A DNA stretch of 64,000 bases from Palsa-504 sp963819785 (GTDB lineage Bacteria; Actinomycetota; Actinomycetes; Streptosporangiales; Streptosporangiaceae), in the NCBI GenBank assembly GCA_963819785.1, contig CAWFXW010000028.1, forward strand, positions 186,001-250,000, given 5' to 3'. The notes under the pieces were generated by a model, which saw nothing but the letters and a program-made list of their open reading frames with translations, was not told the DNA's origin and ran no database searches. Positions 18,441-27,334 of the stretch are shown here, in pieces. How positions within the stretch are numbered: the first letter of the stretch is position 1; each line of letters opens with the position of its first letter. Both the position numbers and the translations under genes were made by a program.

Positions 18441-19205
18441 ATGCAGCCGGACGACGCGGATGCCTACTTCGGCAAGGTGCTGCGAGATGCGAGGCCGTCG
18501 ACGCGCACCGGCCGGGCGGCCGCGGTGACGGTGTTCTTCCAGTTCCTGGAGCTGCGGCACAAGATCGAGCTGCATAACTTGACCGGCCGCGTGATCGAGT
18601 GCCCGCTGGATGAGATGAACCGGCCGCGTGCTTCGGCCGGCCCGCAGCTGCGGGTGCCGCCCACGGAGACCGAGGTGGAGCAGCTGTTCGCCGGGTGGCG
18701 CGGCGAGCTGGTCACCTGCCGCAAATTCGCCCCGGCCGCCCGCAACTACGCCGCCGCCCGGCTGGCGGCCGACGTCGGCCTGCGGATCAACGAGGCCCGC
18801 ATGCTGGACCTGGATGACGTGCGGTGGGAGCTGGGCCGGTTCGGCAAGCTGAACGTCCGCCATGGCAAGGGCTCGCGGCGGCGAGAGCCCAAGCCGCGGC
18901 TGGTACCGCTGATCAACGGCGCGGACCGGAACCTGCGCTGGTTCATCGAAGACGTGTGGGGCCAGTTCGGCGCCGACCACACCCGGCCCGGAGCCCCGTT
19001 GTTCCCCTCCGAGCGCAAATGCCTGGATGGCTCGTGTTCGCGGGCGACCGCTGATGTGTTCCGCCGGTCGCTGGCCGAGGCCGCCGAACGCCACCAGCCG
19101 GCCTGGGCGGGCAAGCTCACCCCGCATGTGCTGCGGCACTTCTGCGCCTCCCAGCTCTACCTCGCGGGGATGAGCCTGTTCGCCATCCAGGAACTGCTTG
19201 GCATA
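18441..19205 (+). pseudogene. Tyrosine recombinase/integrase, 3'-truncated
   Basis: Integrase remnant. It contains the SAM-like core-binding domain (IRDWFGRPLWEMQPDDADAY, readable from about 18393 though the first ATG is 18441) and most of the catalytic domain: the first Arg in GLRINEARMLDLDD and the HxxR box HVLRHFCASQLYL. The sequence ends abruptly at IQELLG (about 19203), just before the usual His and the catalytic Tyr. Beyond this point the frame reads the antisense of the next recombinase. It cannot be catalytically active. No good start is found at the 5' end, so it is probably truncated there too. Confidence 0.75.
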
Positions 19206-20336
19206 TCAAACAAGCCTCTTCTGCAAGGTCAGCTCCCGCATGCCGCCCTCCCGCATCGCGGTGGCATGGGTGTGCAGGCAGGCGTGCGGGGTCACCCACG
19301 GCGTACGGATCCCGGCCCGGGTCGTGGCCCGGGTGAACATCTTCACCAGCCCGTCGTAGCTGAGCGCCTCCAGCCGCCGCTTCCCGCGGCCGCCGATCAG
19401 GAACACCAGCGGGCTGCCGCCGCCGGCGGGCCGCTCGTCCATCACATAGGCGCTGACCATGGCCAGCGCCTCGGGCTCGTGCAGGTCGGCCACCCGCTCG
19501 TAGCGGGACTTGGACCGGGCCCCCTTCGGGTGGTCATCGCGATGACGCACTACCACCCGGCGCCGTCCGTAGGCGATGTCCTCCAGGTGCAGGCCAAGGA
19601 CCTCTCCGGGCCTTAGCCCGCCCTGCAGCATCAGCAGCACGATCGCCCGGTCCCGCCTGCTGCGCAGCTGCGCCAGCAGTGCCTGCACCTGGGCCTCGCT
19701 GAGCGGCCGCGGAACCCGCTGGACCGTCTTGACCCGCACCGCCCGCCGGATCGGCCGTTGCCGGCTCGCGCCGCCCATGAACGGGCGGTGCCGTTCGGAG
19801 ACCCGCTGCAGGGCCGGGTCCGGGCGCTTCTCGATCGGGTTCAGCAGGCCGAACATCCCGGCCAGGATCACGTACTCGTAGAAGGAGGAGACCGCGGCGA
19901 GAATCCGGTTCACCGTGGTCGCCGCCAGCTTGGTCGCAGGCCCATCCGCGCCGCCCGCCACCGTCAGCGTCATCCGCTGCCGAGGCCTGCGCGAGGGCAC
20001 CGACCGCAAGTACTCCAGCAGCCCGATCGAGTGCCGCGGAGCGAACTCCGCCCAGGTCAGGCCGTCACGGTCGAAGAACCGCCACAGGTGACGAAGGTCG
20101 TAGGCGTAGGAGACCAGCGTGTTGGGCGAGCAGTCCCGGGCCGCCAGGAACCGCAGGAACCCCGACACGACCTCGACCGGCTCACCGCCCTCATCGAGCA
20201 GGTCAACCCGGTGCGAGCCGTCTTCACCGCGCTGCTGCCGTACCCGCACAGACACCTCCGCATCCGGCCCGCCCGATCCCCGTACAACTGGTCGCATCCT
20301 GGTACCAGTAGGGCAAGCGGGACAAGAGGTGTCCAT
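19206..20336 (-). pseudogene. Tyrosine recombinase (XerC/D-like), 3'-truncated
   Basis: A 376-residue recombinase read leftward from ATG 20336. The N-terminal core-binding domain has FLRFLAARDCSPNTLVSYAY; the catalytic domain keeps the first Arg (GGLRPGEVLGLHLEDI). The second box is altered to PHACLHTHATAMREG, where HALRHTH is expected, so the second catalytic Arg is lost. The reading ends at LQKRLV, where homologues continue with GH and the catalytic Tyr. Its 3' end meets the 3' end of the rightward recombinase, both cut at the same place in the fold. Its 5' end abuts a truncated transposase at about 20345. Confidence 0.75.
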
Positions 20337-20339
20337 GTA

Positions 20340-22540
20340 ACAACAAGGCCGTGGGAGTCGGTGTAGCTGGCTTCCACCTCCATCGTGGTGCCGTGTCGCA
20401 TGACACCCTCGATCATCGCGGCGACTTCGGAGGCCGAGCAGCCGATCAGCTGGGAGTGGATGGCCATGCTCTTGCGCTCGACGTGCCAGTAGATCAGCAC
20501 GCCGCGGCCGCCGTACCGGGCGTGCCACTCGGTGAAGATGTTCTGGTCGAACGCGCCGAAGTGGGTGGAGTCCGACGCCACCGCGGTGGAACCCGTCCCC
20601 CAGATGGCCTGCTGGCGGGCGGCGAAGGTGGCGTCGGCGATCTCGACCGCCATGGCCCGGGCGGTCTCGGCGGACAGGTAGCGGCGCCGCACGTAGCGGA
20701 TGTCATCCTCGGTGTGGCCGTGCTCGCCGGCGGCTACCGCCCGGATCCCGGTGTTGGTGCCGTAGGCATAGACGGCCAGCAGCAGCCGCTGGGCCAGCAC
20801 GCCGGGGTCCAGGTCCCCGCGGGCAGCGGCGGAGGTGGCCGCAGTCAGGCAGCTTGTGCGCAGTACGGCCTCCTTGAGCATGTCGATCAGCGGCACGGTG
20901 CCCCACCTGGCGGCGATGTCTTTCTTCAGCAGCCGCAGGTTGCGCGGCTCGGGAGCGGCGTCCAGCGGGGTGAGCTTGATGTTGCCCTCGCGGCGCTCGG
21001 CGATCTGCAGCCAGTCCAGGCGGGGCAGCGCGTCGTGCAGGACGTCGAGCTCCGCGCGCATCTCCTCGCGGAGTTCTGTAATGAACTCGCTTGGGTCGAG
21101 AGGCTGGCGTAGTGCTCGGCTCGGCGGGTCTCGACGTCGGCGGGCAGGTCCTCATCGGGGTCGCGCCACCGGGCGGCGCCGGTGATCCAGATTTCCTTGC
21201 AGCGCAGATGCTCGCGCAGCGCCTGGAAGGTGACAACCTCGTAGACCATGCGGACCACGCGCTGGCGGCCGTGCTGGTCGGTGCGGTAGACCAGCGGCTT
21301 CCAGTCATCGGTGATCCCGGCGTGCGCCGGGACGTGCTCCCCGGCGGGATAGTAGGTCAGGCTGCCCGCGGCGGCGTGCCGGCGGATCAGCGCCAGGGCC
21401 TCGATCACCGGCTGGCAGGCGCTGCTGCCGGCGCGGAACTCAGGACCTCGAGCAGCTTGACCAGCCCGCGCCGGTAGTGCCCGGTGTAGGAGGCGCGCAA
21501 CGTGCTCTGGACGGTGCGGCGGTAGGCCGGGCCGGATGACTTGTACTCGGCGACCAGGTCGCGCAGCATCTTCTCGCCTGCCACCGGGTACACCACGGCG
21601 CGGACGGTGTCGTCAGGGCGGGCGATCGCGGCCTCGGCGAGCCGGAACAGCAGCGTCTCCTTCCCGGCGACCTTGCGGAACTCGCTGACCAGCTCCTGGG
21701 TGACCTTCCGCCCAGCGCGGCCAGCAGCGTCAGCTTCAGCGGTTCAGGATGTGTGCGCAGGTGCGATGGCGCTTCCACTGCCGCGCGGGCCCGCCATGCG
21801 GCAACCACCTTCGGCGCGACACCAGTGAACACTGCGCCCGGCAGCCCGATGGCGCGCACCGCGTCCAGCTTGCCGATCTCGGTCAGCATGGACTCCAGGC
21901 TCACGTTGCCGGGAACCGACTTGATCAGCGACAGCGCCGACGGTTCCCCGCCTGCGGTGTCGTCATCGTCGGCGGCCGCGGCCAGCTCGGCGAGCCGCCC
22001 GCTGGCCTGCGGGCCGAGCCGGGCCGACACGCACAAGGTCAGCGCCTGCTCGGCCTGGTACAAGGCCGAGCGGACGATCCGGTCGCAGCGGCCCGCCGAC
22101 GGCGGCTCGATCCGCTCCGCCCGGCACCGGGCAAGCAGCTGCTCGCGCACCCGGTCAGCGCCACGCTCGGCCTGGCAGACGCCGTCCGCGAGCCATCCGG
22201 TGAGTTTGACGGCGTCATCGGCGGTGCACTCCCGGAACCCGAGGTGGTGGCGGATCTGCGCCCGGTGGTACTCGATCGTGCTGCCAGTCCATTCGTAGAA
22301 CCCGAGGTCGGATGCCGGGACGCCGACCTGGCGGGCGACGAACGCGACCGCCTCGTCGTCCAGCTCGGCCCGGCCGCGGGGAACCGGCCGGCCCGGGCGT
22401 AGAACTTCAGCAGCACCGCGAACCCGAGCCGGGTCGGCCCGCGCTTCCCGGCGATCAGCTCCCGCTCGTCATCGAGCAATGTCCAGTGCTCGACCAGCTC
22501 GTCCAGGTCCACCCGCACCACCGCGCCTTCATCGACCCGC
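20340..22540 (-). pseudogene. tnpA: Tn3-family transposase (TnpA), multiply frameshifted and truncated
   Basis: The protein can be followed across five frames. The N-terminus is DLDELVEHWTLLDDERELI (about 22530). A base is missing at the G-run 22378-22381. An internal deletion of roughly 80-90 bp lies near 21700-21710. Another base is missing near 21440, and about 10 bp near 21090. The last frame gives VASDSTHFGAFDQN and YTDSHG, which carry the first two residues of the catalytic DDE triad. The gene is cut right after DSHG at about 20345, so the final Glu is lost. Its size and layout match actinobacterial Tn3 transposases of about 1000 residues. No resolvase is present. The larger deletions show genuine decay. 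Confidence 0.82.
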
Positions 22541-22566
22541 GGCCGACGATAGCCAGAGGGTCTGAC

Positions 22567-22600
22567 AAAAGTTCCGCCAATGGCCGGAGGCGGTACTTTC
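22567..22600. repeat. Imperfect inverted repeat near the transposase 5' end
   Basis: AAAAGTTCCGCC (22567-22578) and GGCGGTACTTTC (22589-22600) form a 12-bp stem with two mismatches and a 10-base loop. The GGAACTTTTGTCAGACC-like sequence resembles ends of actinobacterial Tn3 elements. No matching second end was found on the left. Confidence 0.4.
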
Positions 22601-22825
22601 TGGACCATGGCACGCGTGCTGCCCGAGGTCGCTGGCTGCCGCGCCGACCTCCGGAATCTGTAAGTGCCGACTCCGGAAGCCAAGACGGAACTTCGCCGAG
22701 AGGGAAGCCCACGCGGACCCAGCCAGAAACGGCGTGAGGTCCGGCCCGGGTTGCAGTCGGGCCGTCGTCGTCGTTGGCCGCTCCGGTGAGAGCGCCCGTC
22801 AGCCCACTCTTGTAGCCGGGGCAGA

Positions 22826-22998
22826 CGCATTTGATGAGGAAGTCTTTGCCGGTCGGGTCACGCCTGTCATCGACACGCGCGGGCTGCTGCTCGGTGGCCC
22901 GATCGGCAGCCAGGCAACGCTGGCGATCGCCTGGAGCGCCGGCATCGCCCTGGCCAGCTACCTGCGGGCGCAAGCTGTACAGCCGCGATCCGGTGTAA
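22826..22998 (+). pseudogene. DrrB-like ABC-2 permease, C-terminal remnant
   Basis: Only the tail of a daunorubicin-resistance-type ABC-2 permease survives. VTPVIDTRGLLLGGP and IAWSAGIALASYLRA match the conserved end of this family (VxxRGLLLG ... W-AGIALAGYL-A). After YLRA the frame shifts by one base, and the other frame ends properly with KLYSRDPV and TAA at 22996-22998. The 5' part is lost at the Tn3 boundary. It lies in the same direction as the PadR/ABC operon that follows, hinting that an earlier drug-exporter operon was cut by the transposon. Confidence 0.6.
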
Positions 22999-23046
22999 GG
23001 CCGCAGACTGGACTGCCAGCCGCGGCCCCGGCCATCGCGTTCTATT

Positions 23047-23074
23047 TGCCACGCGTATACGCTGAGTGTATTCT
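23047..23074 (+). promoter_or_regulatory. PadR promoter with a 10-bp palindrome in the spacer
   Basis: A -35 TTGCCA (23047-23052), 16-bp spacer and -10 TATTCT (23069-23074) place the transcript start at about the ATG of padR (23082), i.e. a leaderless mRNA. The perfect palindrome GCGTATACGC (23053-23062) and the dyad ATAC-N7-GTAT (23057-23071) overlap the promoter and are good candidates for PadR autorepression. Confidence 0.5.
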
Positions 23075-23081
23075 CTCGGGT

Positions 23082-23606
23082 ATGAGTGTTCCGCTGACAT
23101 TGCTGGGCCTGCTGGAGCGGGAGCCGAGTCACGGCTATGACCTCAAGCGGGACTACGACACCTGGTTCGGCCGCGGCAAGCCGCTGCCCTACGGCCAGGT
23201 CTACGCGACGTTGTCCCGGCTGGCCCGCGACGGCAAGGCGATCGCCGGGCCGGCCGAGCCCGGCGAGGGGCCGGACCGCAAGCGTTATGCGATCACCGAG
23301 ACGGGCGTCGCCGATGTCCAGCGGTGGCTGGCCGAGCCGGCCCCGCCCGAGCCGCACCTGCAGACGGTGCTGTTCGCCAAGGTCGTGCTGGCGCTGATGC
23401 TGGACCGCCCGGCCGACCGCTACCTGGATGCCCAGCGCGCGGCGCACCTGCAGCGGATGCGCGAGCTCACCGCCCTGAAGGAGAATGGTGACCTGATGGA
23501 TACCTTGCTGGCCGACCACGGCCTGTACCACCTGGAGGCGGATCTGCGGTGGATCGACCACACCGCGGCCCGGCTGGACCTGCTCGCCCAGGCGGTGCGC
23601 CAGTGA
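23082..23606 (+). CDS. PadR-family transcriptional regulator
   Basis: A 174-residue PadR regulator. The winged helix reads LTLLGLLEREPSHGYDLKRD, then YGQVYATLSRLARDGKAI and KRYAITETGVADVQRWL. A Vir_C-like helical dimerisation part follows to the end. The start at 23082 fits the family; upstream in-frame codons belong to the permease remnant. The stop overlaps the GTG of the ABC ATPase gene (GTGA), making a padR-ATPase-permease operon. PadR proteins usually repress the transporter next to them and release it when bound by a drug-like ligand. Confidence 0.9.
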   Translation: MSVPLTLLGLLEREPSHGYDLKRDYDTWFGRGKPLPYGQVYATLSRLARDGKAIAGPAEPGEGPDRKRYAITETGVADVQRWLAEPAPPEPHLQTVLFAKVVLALMLDRPADRYLDAQRAAHLQRMRELTALKENGDLMDTLLADHGLYHLEADLRWIDHTAARLDLLAQAVRQ

Positions 23607-24376
23607 CCGGGAGACAGGCACCCAGGCCGAGGCTGGCGCCCGGCGCGGGCAACGGCGAGGTCGCCGTGGCCGCCCGGCCGGCGACGGTCATCGAGGCGCG
23701 CGGCGTGGTCAAGTCGTTCGGCCCGACGCCGGCGCTGCGCGGCGCCTCACTGGCAGTCCGGCAGGGCGAGATCGTGGCGGTGATGGGGCCGAGCGGGTCG
23801 GGCAAGTCGACGCTGCTGCACTGCCTGGCCGGCATTCTCACCCCGGACCAGGGCGAGGTCTGGTTCGACGGGCAGCGGCTGGACACCCTGCGCGAGACCG
23901 AGCGCAGCGAGCTGCGCCGGGACCGGTTCGGGTTCGTGTTCCAGTCCGGTCAGCTCGTCCCGGAGCTGACGGCCGAGGAGAACGTCGCCCTGCCGCTGCT
24001 GCTGGGCGGTGCCCGCCGGGCCGCCGCGCTGGCCGAAGCCGGGGCCTGGTTCGGCCGGCTCGGCCTGGACGGGCTGGGGAACCGGCGGTCCGGGGAGCTG
24101 TCCGGCGGCCAGGCCCAGCGGGTCGCGCTGGCCCGGGGCATGGTCGACCGGCCGCAGGTGCTGTTCGCCGACGAGCCGACCGGCTCGCTGGACTCGGTGG
24201 CCGGGGAGCTGGTGATGAGCCTGATGACCCGTGCTGCCCGCGAGCAGGGCACCACGGTGATCCTGGTCACCCACGACGCGCGGGTCGCTGCCTACGCCGA
24301 CCGGGAGGTCATCGTCCGCGACGGCACGGTCAGCTCGCTCACCGGGGCGCCCCCTTCTGCCGGGCGGACACTATGA
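23603..24376 (+). CDS. ABC transporter ATP-binding protein (MacB/LolD-type)
   Basis: A 257-residue ATPase with Walker A MGPSGSGKSTLL (about 61-72), Q-loop FVFQSGQLVPEL, signature LSGGQAQRVALARG (about 166-179), Walker B VLFADEPTGSLDS and switch His in LVTHDAR. It belongs to the group that partners FtsX-type permeases. The GTG start at 23603 overlaps the padR stop by four bases; the longer reading (23549) would start inside padR. Its own stop overlaps the permease ATG (24373). Confidence 0.93.
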   Translation: MTGRQAPRPRLAPGAGNGEVAVAARPATVIEARGVVKSFGPTPALRGASLAVRQGEIVAVMGPSGSGKSTLLHCLAGILTPDQGEVWFDGQRLDTLRETERSELRRDRFGFVFQSGQLVPELTAEENVALPLLLGGARRAAALAEAGAWFGRLGLDGLGNRRSGELSGGQAQRVALARGMVDRPQVLFADEPTGSLDSVAGELVMSLMTRAAREQGTTVILVTHDARVAAYADREVIVRDGTVSSLTGAPPSAGRTL

Positions 24377-26664
24377 TCCGCCTCGGCCTGCGGCTGACGG
24401 TCAGCGGCGGCCGCGAGGCCATCGTCCGCCTGGTCATCGTGGCCGCCGCGGTCGGGATCGGCGTCGGCCTGCTGCTGACCGTCGTCGCGGCCGTCAACGC
24501 CGTCGGCGTGCAGAACGACCGATATGCCTGGCTGGACACGGGGGCACCAGCGGCCTCGGGCGGCGCGACGGCCGCGACCAGCCGCGATCCGTTGTGGGCA
24601 CTGTTCACCGCCGATCTATTCAACGGGCAGGGCATTTACCGGGCCGACGTCGCAGCCACCGGCCCCACCTCACCGGTGCCGCCGGGGATCCCCCGCGACC
24701 CCGGGCCGGGCCAGTACTACATCTCCCCGGCGCTCAGCGCGCTGCTGCGCGCTGCCCCGGCCGACGAGCTCGCGGACCGCTATCCCGGGCACCAGGCGGG
24801 CCTGATCGGCCAGGCGGGCCTGCCGTCCCCCGACTCCCTGGTCATCGTGGTCGGCCGGTCGGTCGCGCAGATGTCGCACCTGCCCGGCGCCGCGAAGGTG
24901 ACCAGCCTCAACACCACTCCGCCGAGCGGCTGCGGCAGTCATGGCACCTGCGTGATCCGGGGCGGCCTCGAACCGGCCGGCGTCGACCTGGTCCTGTCGG
25001 CGGTGGCGCTGGCGCTGCTGCTGCCGGTGCTGATCTTCATCGGCACCGCCACCCGCCTGTCCGCAGCCCGCCGGGAGCAGCGGTTCGCCGCGATGCGGCT
25101 GGTCGGCGCGACGCCCAGGCAGGTGGCGCTGATCGCGGCGGTGGAGTCCGCGGTGGCCGCGGCGGCTGGCGTCGGCATCGGTTTCGGCCTGTTCTTCGTG
25201 CTGCGGGTGCCGCTGGCGGCTATTCCGTTCACGGGCCAGTCGTTCTTCCCCGCCGAGCTGTCGCTCAGCCTGCCCGACATCCTGGCGGTCGCGGTCGGCG
25301 TGCCGGCGGCCGCTGCTGTCGCGGCCCGGCTGGCGTTGCGGCGGGTGAACATCTCCCCGCTCGGCGTCGCCCGCCGGGTGACCCCGGCGCCGCCGCGGGC
25401 CTGGCGGGTGCTGCCACTGCTGGCAGGGCTGGCCGACCTCGGGTTCTTCGTCGTGCACGGCAAGCCGGCGAGCAATTCCGGGCAGGTCCTGGTGTTCGTG
25501 CCTGGCTTCGCGCTGATCATGGTCGGGCTGGTCATCGGGGGGCCGTGGCTGACGATGGCGGGGGCGCGGGTCCTGGCCCGGCGCGCCAGCCGCCCCGGCG
25601 CGCTGATCGCCGCGCGGCGGCTGGCCGATGACCCGCGGGCCGCGTTCCGGGCGGTCAGCGGCCTGGTCCTGGCGCTGTTCATCTTCACCGTGGCCGCCGC
25701 GCTGCTCGCCACGAGCGACACCAAGCACTACGCGCCGATTAACGGCGCGGCGGCCAACAACATCCTCGTCGACCAGTTCTCGACGACGGATCATGACGAC
25801 ACATCGGTGGTGGGATCCGCGCCGCCTCCGTCCGCGACGGTGCTGACGCGGCTGCGGCAGATCTCCGGCGTCCAGGGCATCGTCGAGTTCCGGGCGGACC
25901 AGGGGCTGACCATCACCAACCCGCAACTGCAGATCCAGGGCTTCCCGGCCGCGGTGGCGTCGTGCGCCCAGCTTACGAGCATTCCTGGCCTCGGCCGGTG
26001 TCCCGCGGGGGCGACAGCGGTCAAGGTTCCCGCCGTCCTCAACAACACCGGCGGCGGCAACCTGGCGAGGCTCACCTGGCCGGCCGCGGATGTCCCGGCC
26101 CGGCGGCTGGACAGCCTCCCGCTGGGCAGCCTGGACGTGGCGACGAACGGGTCGCAGCCCGTGATCGAGCAGGCCAGGACGGTACTGGAGAACGCCTACC
26201 CGACCGGCATCGGCTCGCCGCCGCCGCCGCAAACGCTCGGCGAGTACAACGCGGTCGGCAATGCGGCGGACAACGCCTACCAGCAGCTCGCCGACGTGGT
26301 GATCCTGACCAGCCTGACCGTCGCCGGCTGCACTCTGGCGGTGAGCGTGGCGGGCGGGCTGGCCGACCGCAAGCGCCCGTTCAGCCTGCTGCGGCTCACC
26401 GGCGCCCGGCTCGGCATGCTGCGCCGCGTCATAGCCCTGGAAAGCGCGGTCCCGCTGCTCGCCGTCGCGACGGTCGCGGTCGGCGCCGGGTTCGGCGCCT
26501 CGGCGATGTACGCGACCATGGAGATGCATCTTTCCCTGGTGGCGCCGGGCGCCGCTTACTTCGTCCTGGCCTCGGCCGGGATCGTGCTCGCCCTCGGCCT
26601 CATCCTTGCGACGTTCCCGCTGCTGCGGCGCATCACCGGCCCGGAGACCGCCAGAACCGAGTGA
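24373..26664 (+). CDS. FtsX-like ABC transporter permease
   Basis: A 763-residue membrane protein with two FtsX modules: helices at the N-terminus, at about 200-330 (ATRLSAARREQRFAAMRLVG is the conserved cytoplasmic coupling region), at about 340-460 and at the C-terminus (KRPFSLLRLTGARLGMLRRV repeats the coupling motif). Two large extracytoplasmic loops lie between. This is the MacB/lantibiotic-immunity type of mechanotransmission permease that acts on envelope substrates such as lipids or antimicrobial peptides. It is translationally coupled to the ATPase gene. Confidence 0.9.
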   Translation: MIRLGLRLTVSGGREAIVRLVIVAAAVGIGVGLLLTVVAAVNAVGVQNDRYAWLDTGAPAASGGATAATSRDPLWALFTADLFNGQGIYRADVAATGPTSPVPPGIPRDPGPGQYYISPALSALLRAAPADELADRYPGHQAGLIGQAGLPSPDSLVIVVGRSVAQMSHLPGAAKVTSLNTTPPSGCGSHGTCVIRGGLEPAGVDLVLSAVALALLLPVLIFIGTATRLSAARREQRFAAMRLVGATPRQVALIAAVESAVAAAAGVGIGFGLFFVLRVPLAAIPFTGQSFFPAELSLSLPDILAVAVGVPAAAAVAARLALRRVNISPLGVARRVTPAPPRAWRVLPLLAGLADLGFFVVHGKPASNSGQVLVFVPGFALIMVGLVIGGPWLTMAGARVLARRASRPGALIAARRLADDPRAAFRAVSGLVLALFIFTVAAALLATSDTKHYAPINGAAANNILVDQFSTTDHDDTSVVGSAPPPSATVLTRLRQISGVQGIVEFRADQGLTITNPQLQIQGFPAAVASCAQLTSIPGLGRCPAGATAVKVPAVLNNTGGGNLARLTWPAADVPARRLDSLPLGSLDVATNGSQPVIEQARTVLENAYPTGIGSPPPPQTLGEYNAVGNAADNAYQQLADVVILTSLTVAGCTLAVSVAGGLADRKRPFSLLRLTGARLGMLRRVIALESAVPLLAVATVAVGAGFGASAMYATMEMHLSLVAPGAAYFVLASAGIVLALGLILATFPLLRRITGPETARTE

Positions 26665-26706
26665 TCCTGTACACCGGAGGCCGTCGGGCTCAAGCAGCGC
26701 GTCGCC

Positions 26707-26928
26707 ATGATCGAAGACGGCCAGCCGGAGAATCGACGCGTTGCCGAGTTGTTCGCAGTAGTGGACTGCGACGCAACCGACCCAGCTCGACGGCAACGAA
26801 CCCGGCCGCCGCGAAGGCAAGAAACCCGGAGAGCCCAGCATCTCGTGCGACAGGATCCACCGTCCGCCGAAGGCGAGGACACGATCCCGGATCCGGTTCC
26901 GACATCTAACAGCGCTACGACGACGTGA
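26707..26928 (+). CDS. Small hypothetical ORF, doubtful
   Basis: A 73-residue ORF with a low-complexity, Arg/Pro-rich composition and no recognised domain. Its stop overlaps the GTG of the next ORF as GTGA, which is the only argument in its favour. It may be a non-coding spacer after the ABC operon. Confidence 0.2.
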   Translation: MIEDGQPENRRVAELFAVVDCDATDPARRQRTRPPRRQETRRAQHLVRQDPPSAEGEDTIPDPVPTSNSATTT

Positions 26929-27260
26929 TCGGTAACCTTCCCCGTCTGACCACGACGATTACCCTCGTTGCGGCTGGTGACACGTTTCTTACCGGTACCG
27001 ACACCGCCTGGGACCGGGTATCCGCGCAGGACCGGGACCGGCTGGCCGCCCAGCTAGGACAGACTATCGCGGTCGCGCTGCCCTCCGGCCCGCCGGTGCT
27101 GCTGCACACCGAGGTCATGCGCGAGCACCTGCTCGTCAGCGAAGGCCCCGCCGGTGCGTGGCCCAGGTACAGCGATCTCAGGTGGTGGATGCTGCGGCTG
27201 CCGGAGGCATCCCGCTCCACACTCGACGCGCTGGCCGACCTCTGGTTCGCGACAAGCTGA
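26925..27260 (+). CDS. Hypothetical protein (111 aa)
   Basis: A GTG-started ORF of 111 residues with coding-like third-position GC. It begins with a beta-rich VIGNLPRLTTTITLVAAGDT, has an internal DRDRLAAQLGQTIAVALPSG helix-strand and ends in a LRWWMLRLPEASRSTLDAL helix. I do not recognise the family. It stands between the ABC operon and the oxygenase gene. Confidence 0.45.
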   Translation: MIGNLPRLTTTITLVAAGDTFLTGTDTAWDRVSAQDRDRLAAQLGQTIAVALPSGPPVLLHTEVMREHLLVSEGPAGAWPRYSDLRWWMLRLPEASRSTLDALADLWFATS

Positions 27261-27334
27261 CCACGCCTAGTCAAGCCTTCCCGGTCAGAAAGCGACGGTA
27301 AGAAGACGGGCAGGGCATCGGGCAGGATGGGTGC

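Larger units (their letters stand above)
17849..22600. mobile_element. Degenerate mobile-element island
   Basis: This stretch contains only broken mobile-type genes in sequence: HigB-like toxin and partner, a 3'-truncated recombinase (+), a 3'-truncated recombinase (-) and a decayed Tn3-family transposase (-). The region begins with an AT-rich segment and ends near a Tn3-end-like inverted repeat (22567-22600). Each junction cuts a conserved domain mid-way, showing repeated insertion and deletion. Confidence 0.65.

Noticed and set aside
18441..19616. A 391-residue integrase frame
   Set aside because: Similarity ends at about 19203; the remainder is the antisense of the leftward recombinase.
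26690..26905. Minus-strand 71-residue ORF after the FtsX gene
   Set aside because: Overlaps an equally weak plus-strand ORF; no similarity or ribosome site to decide.
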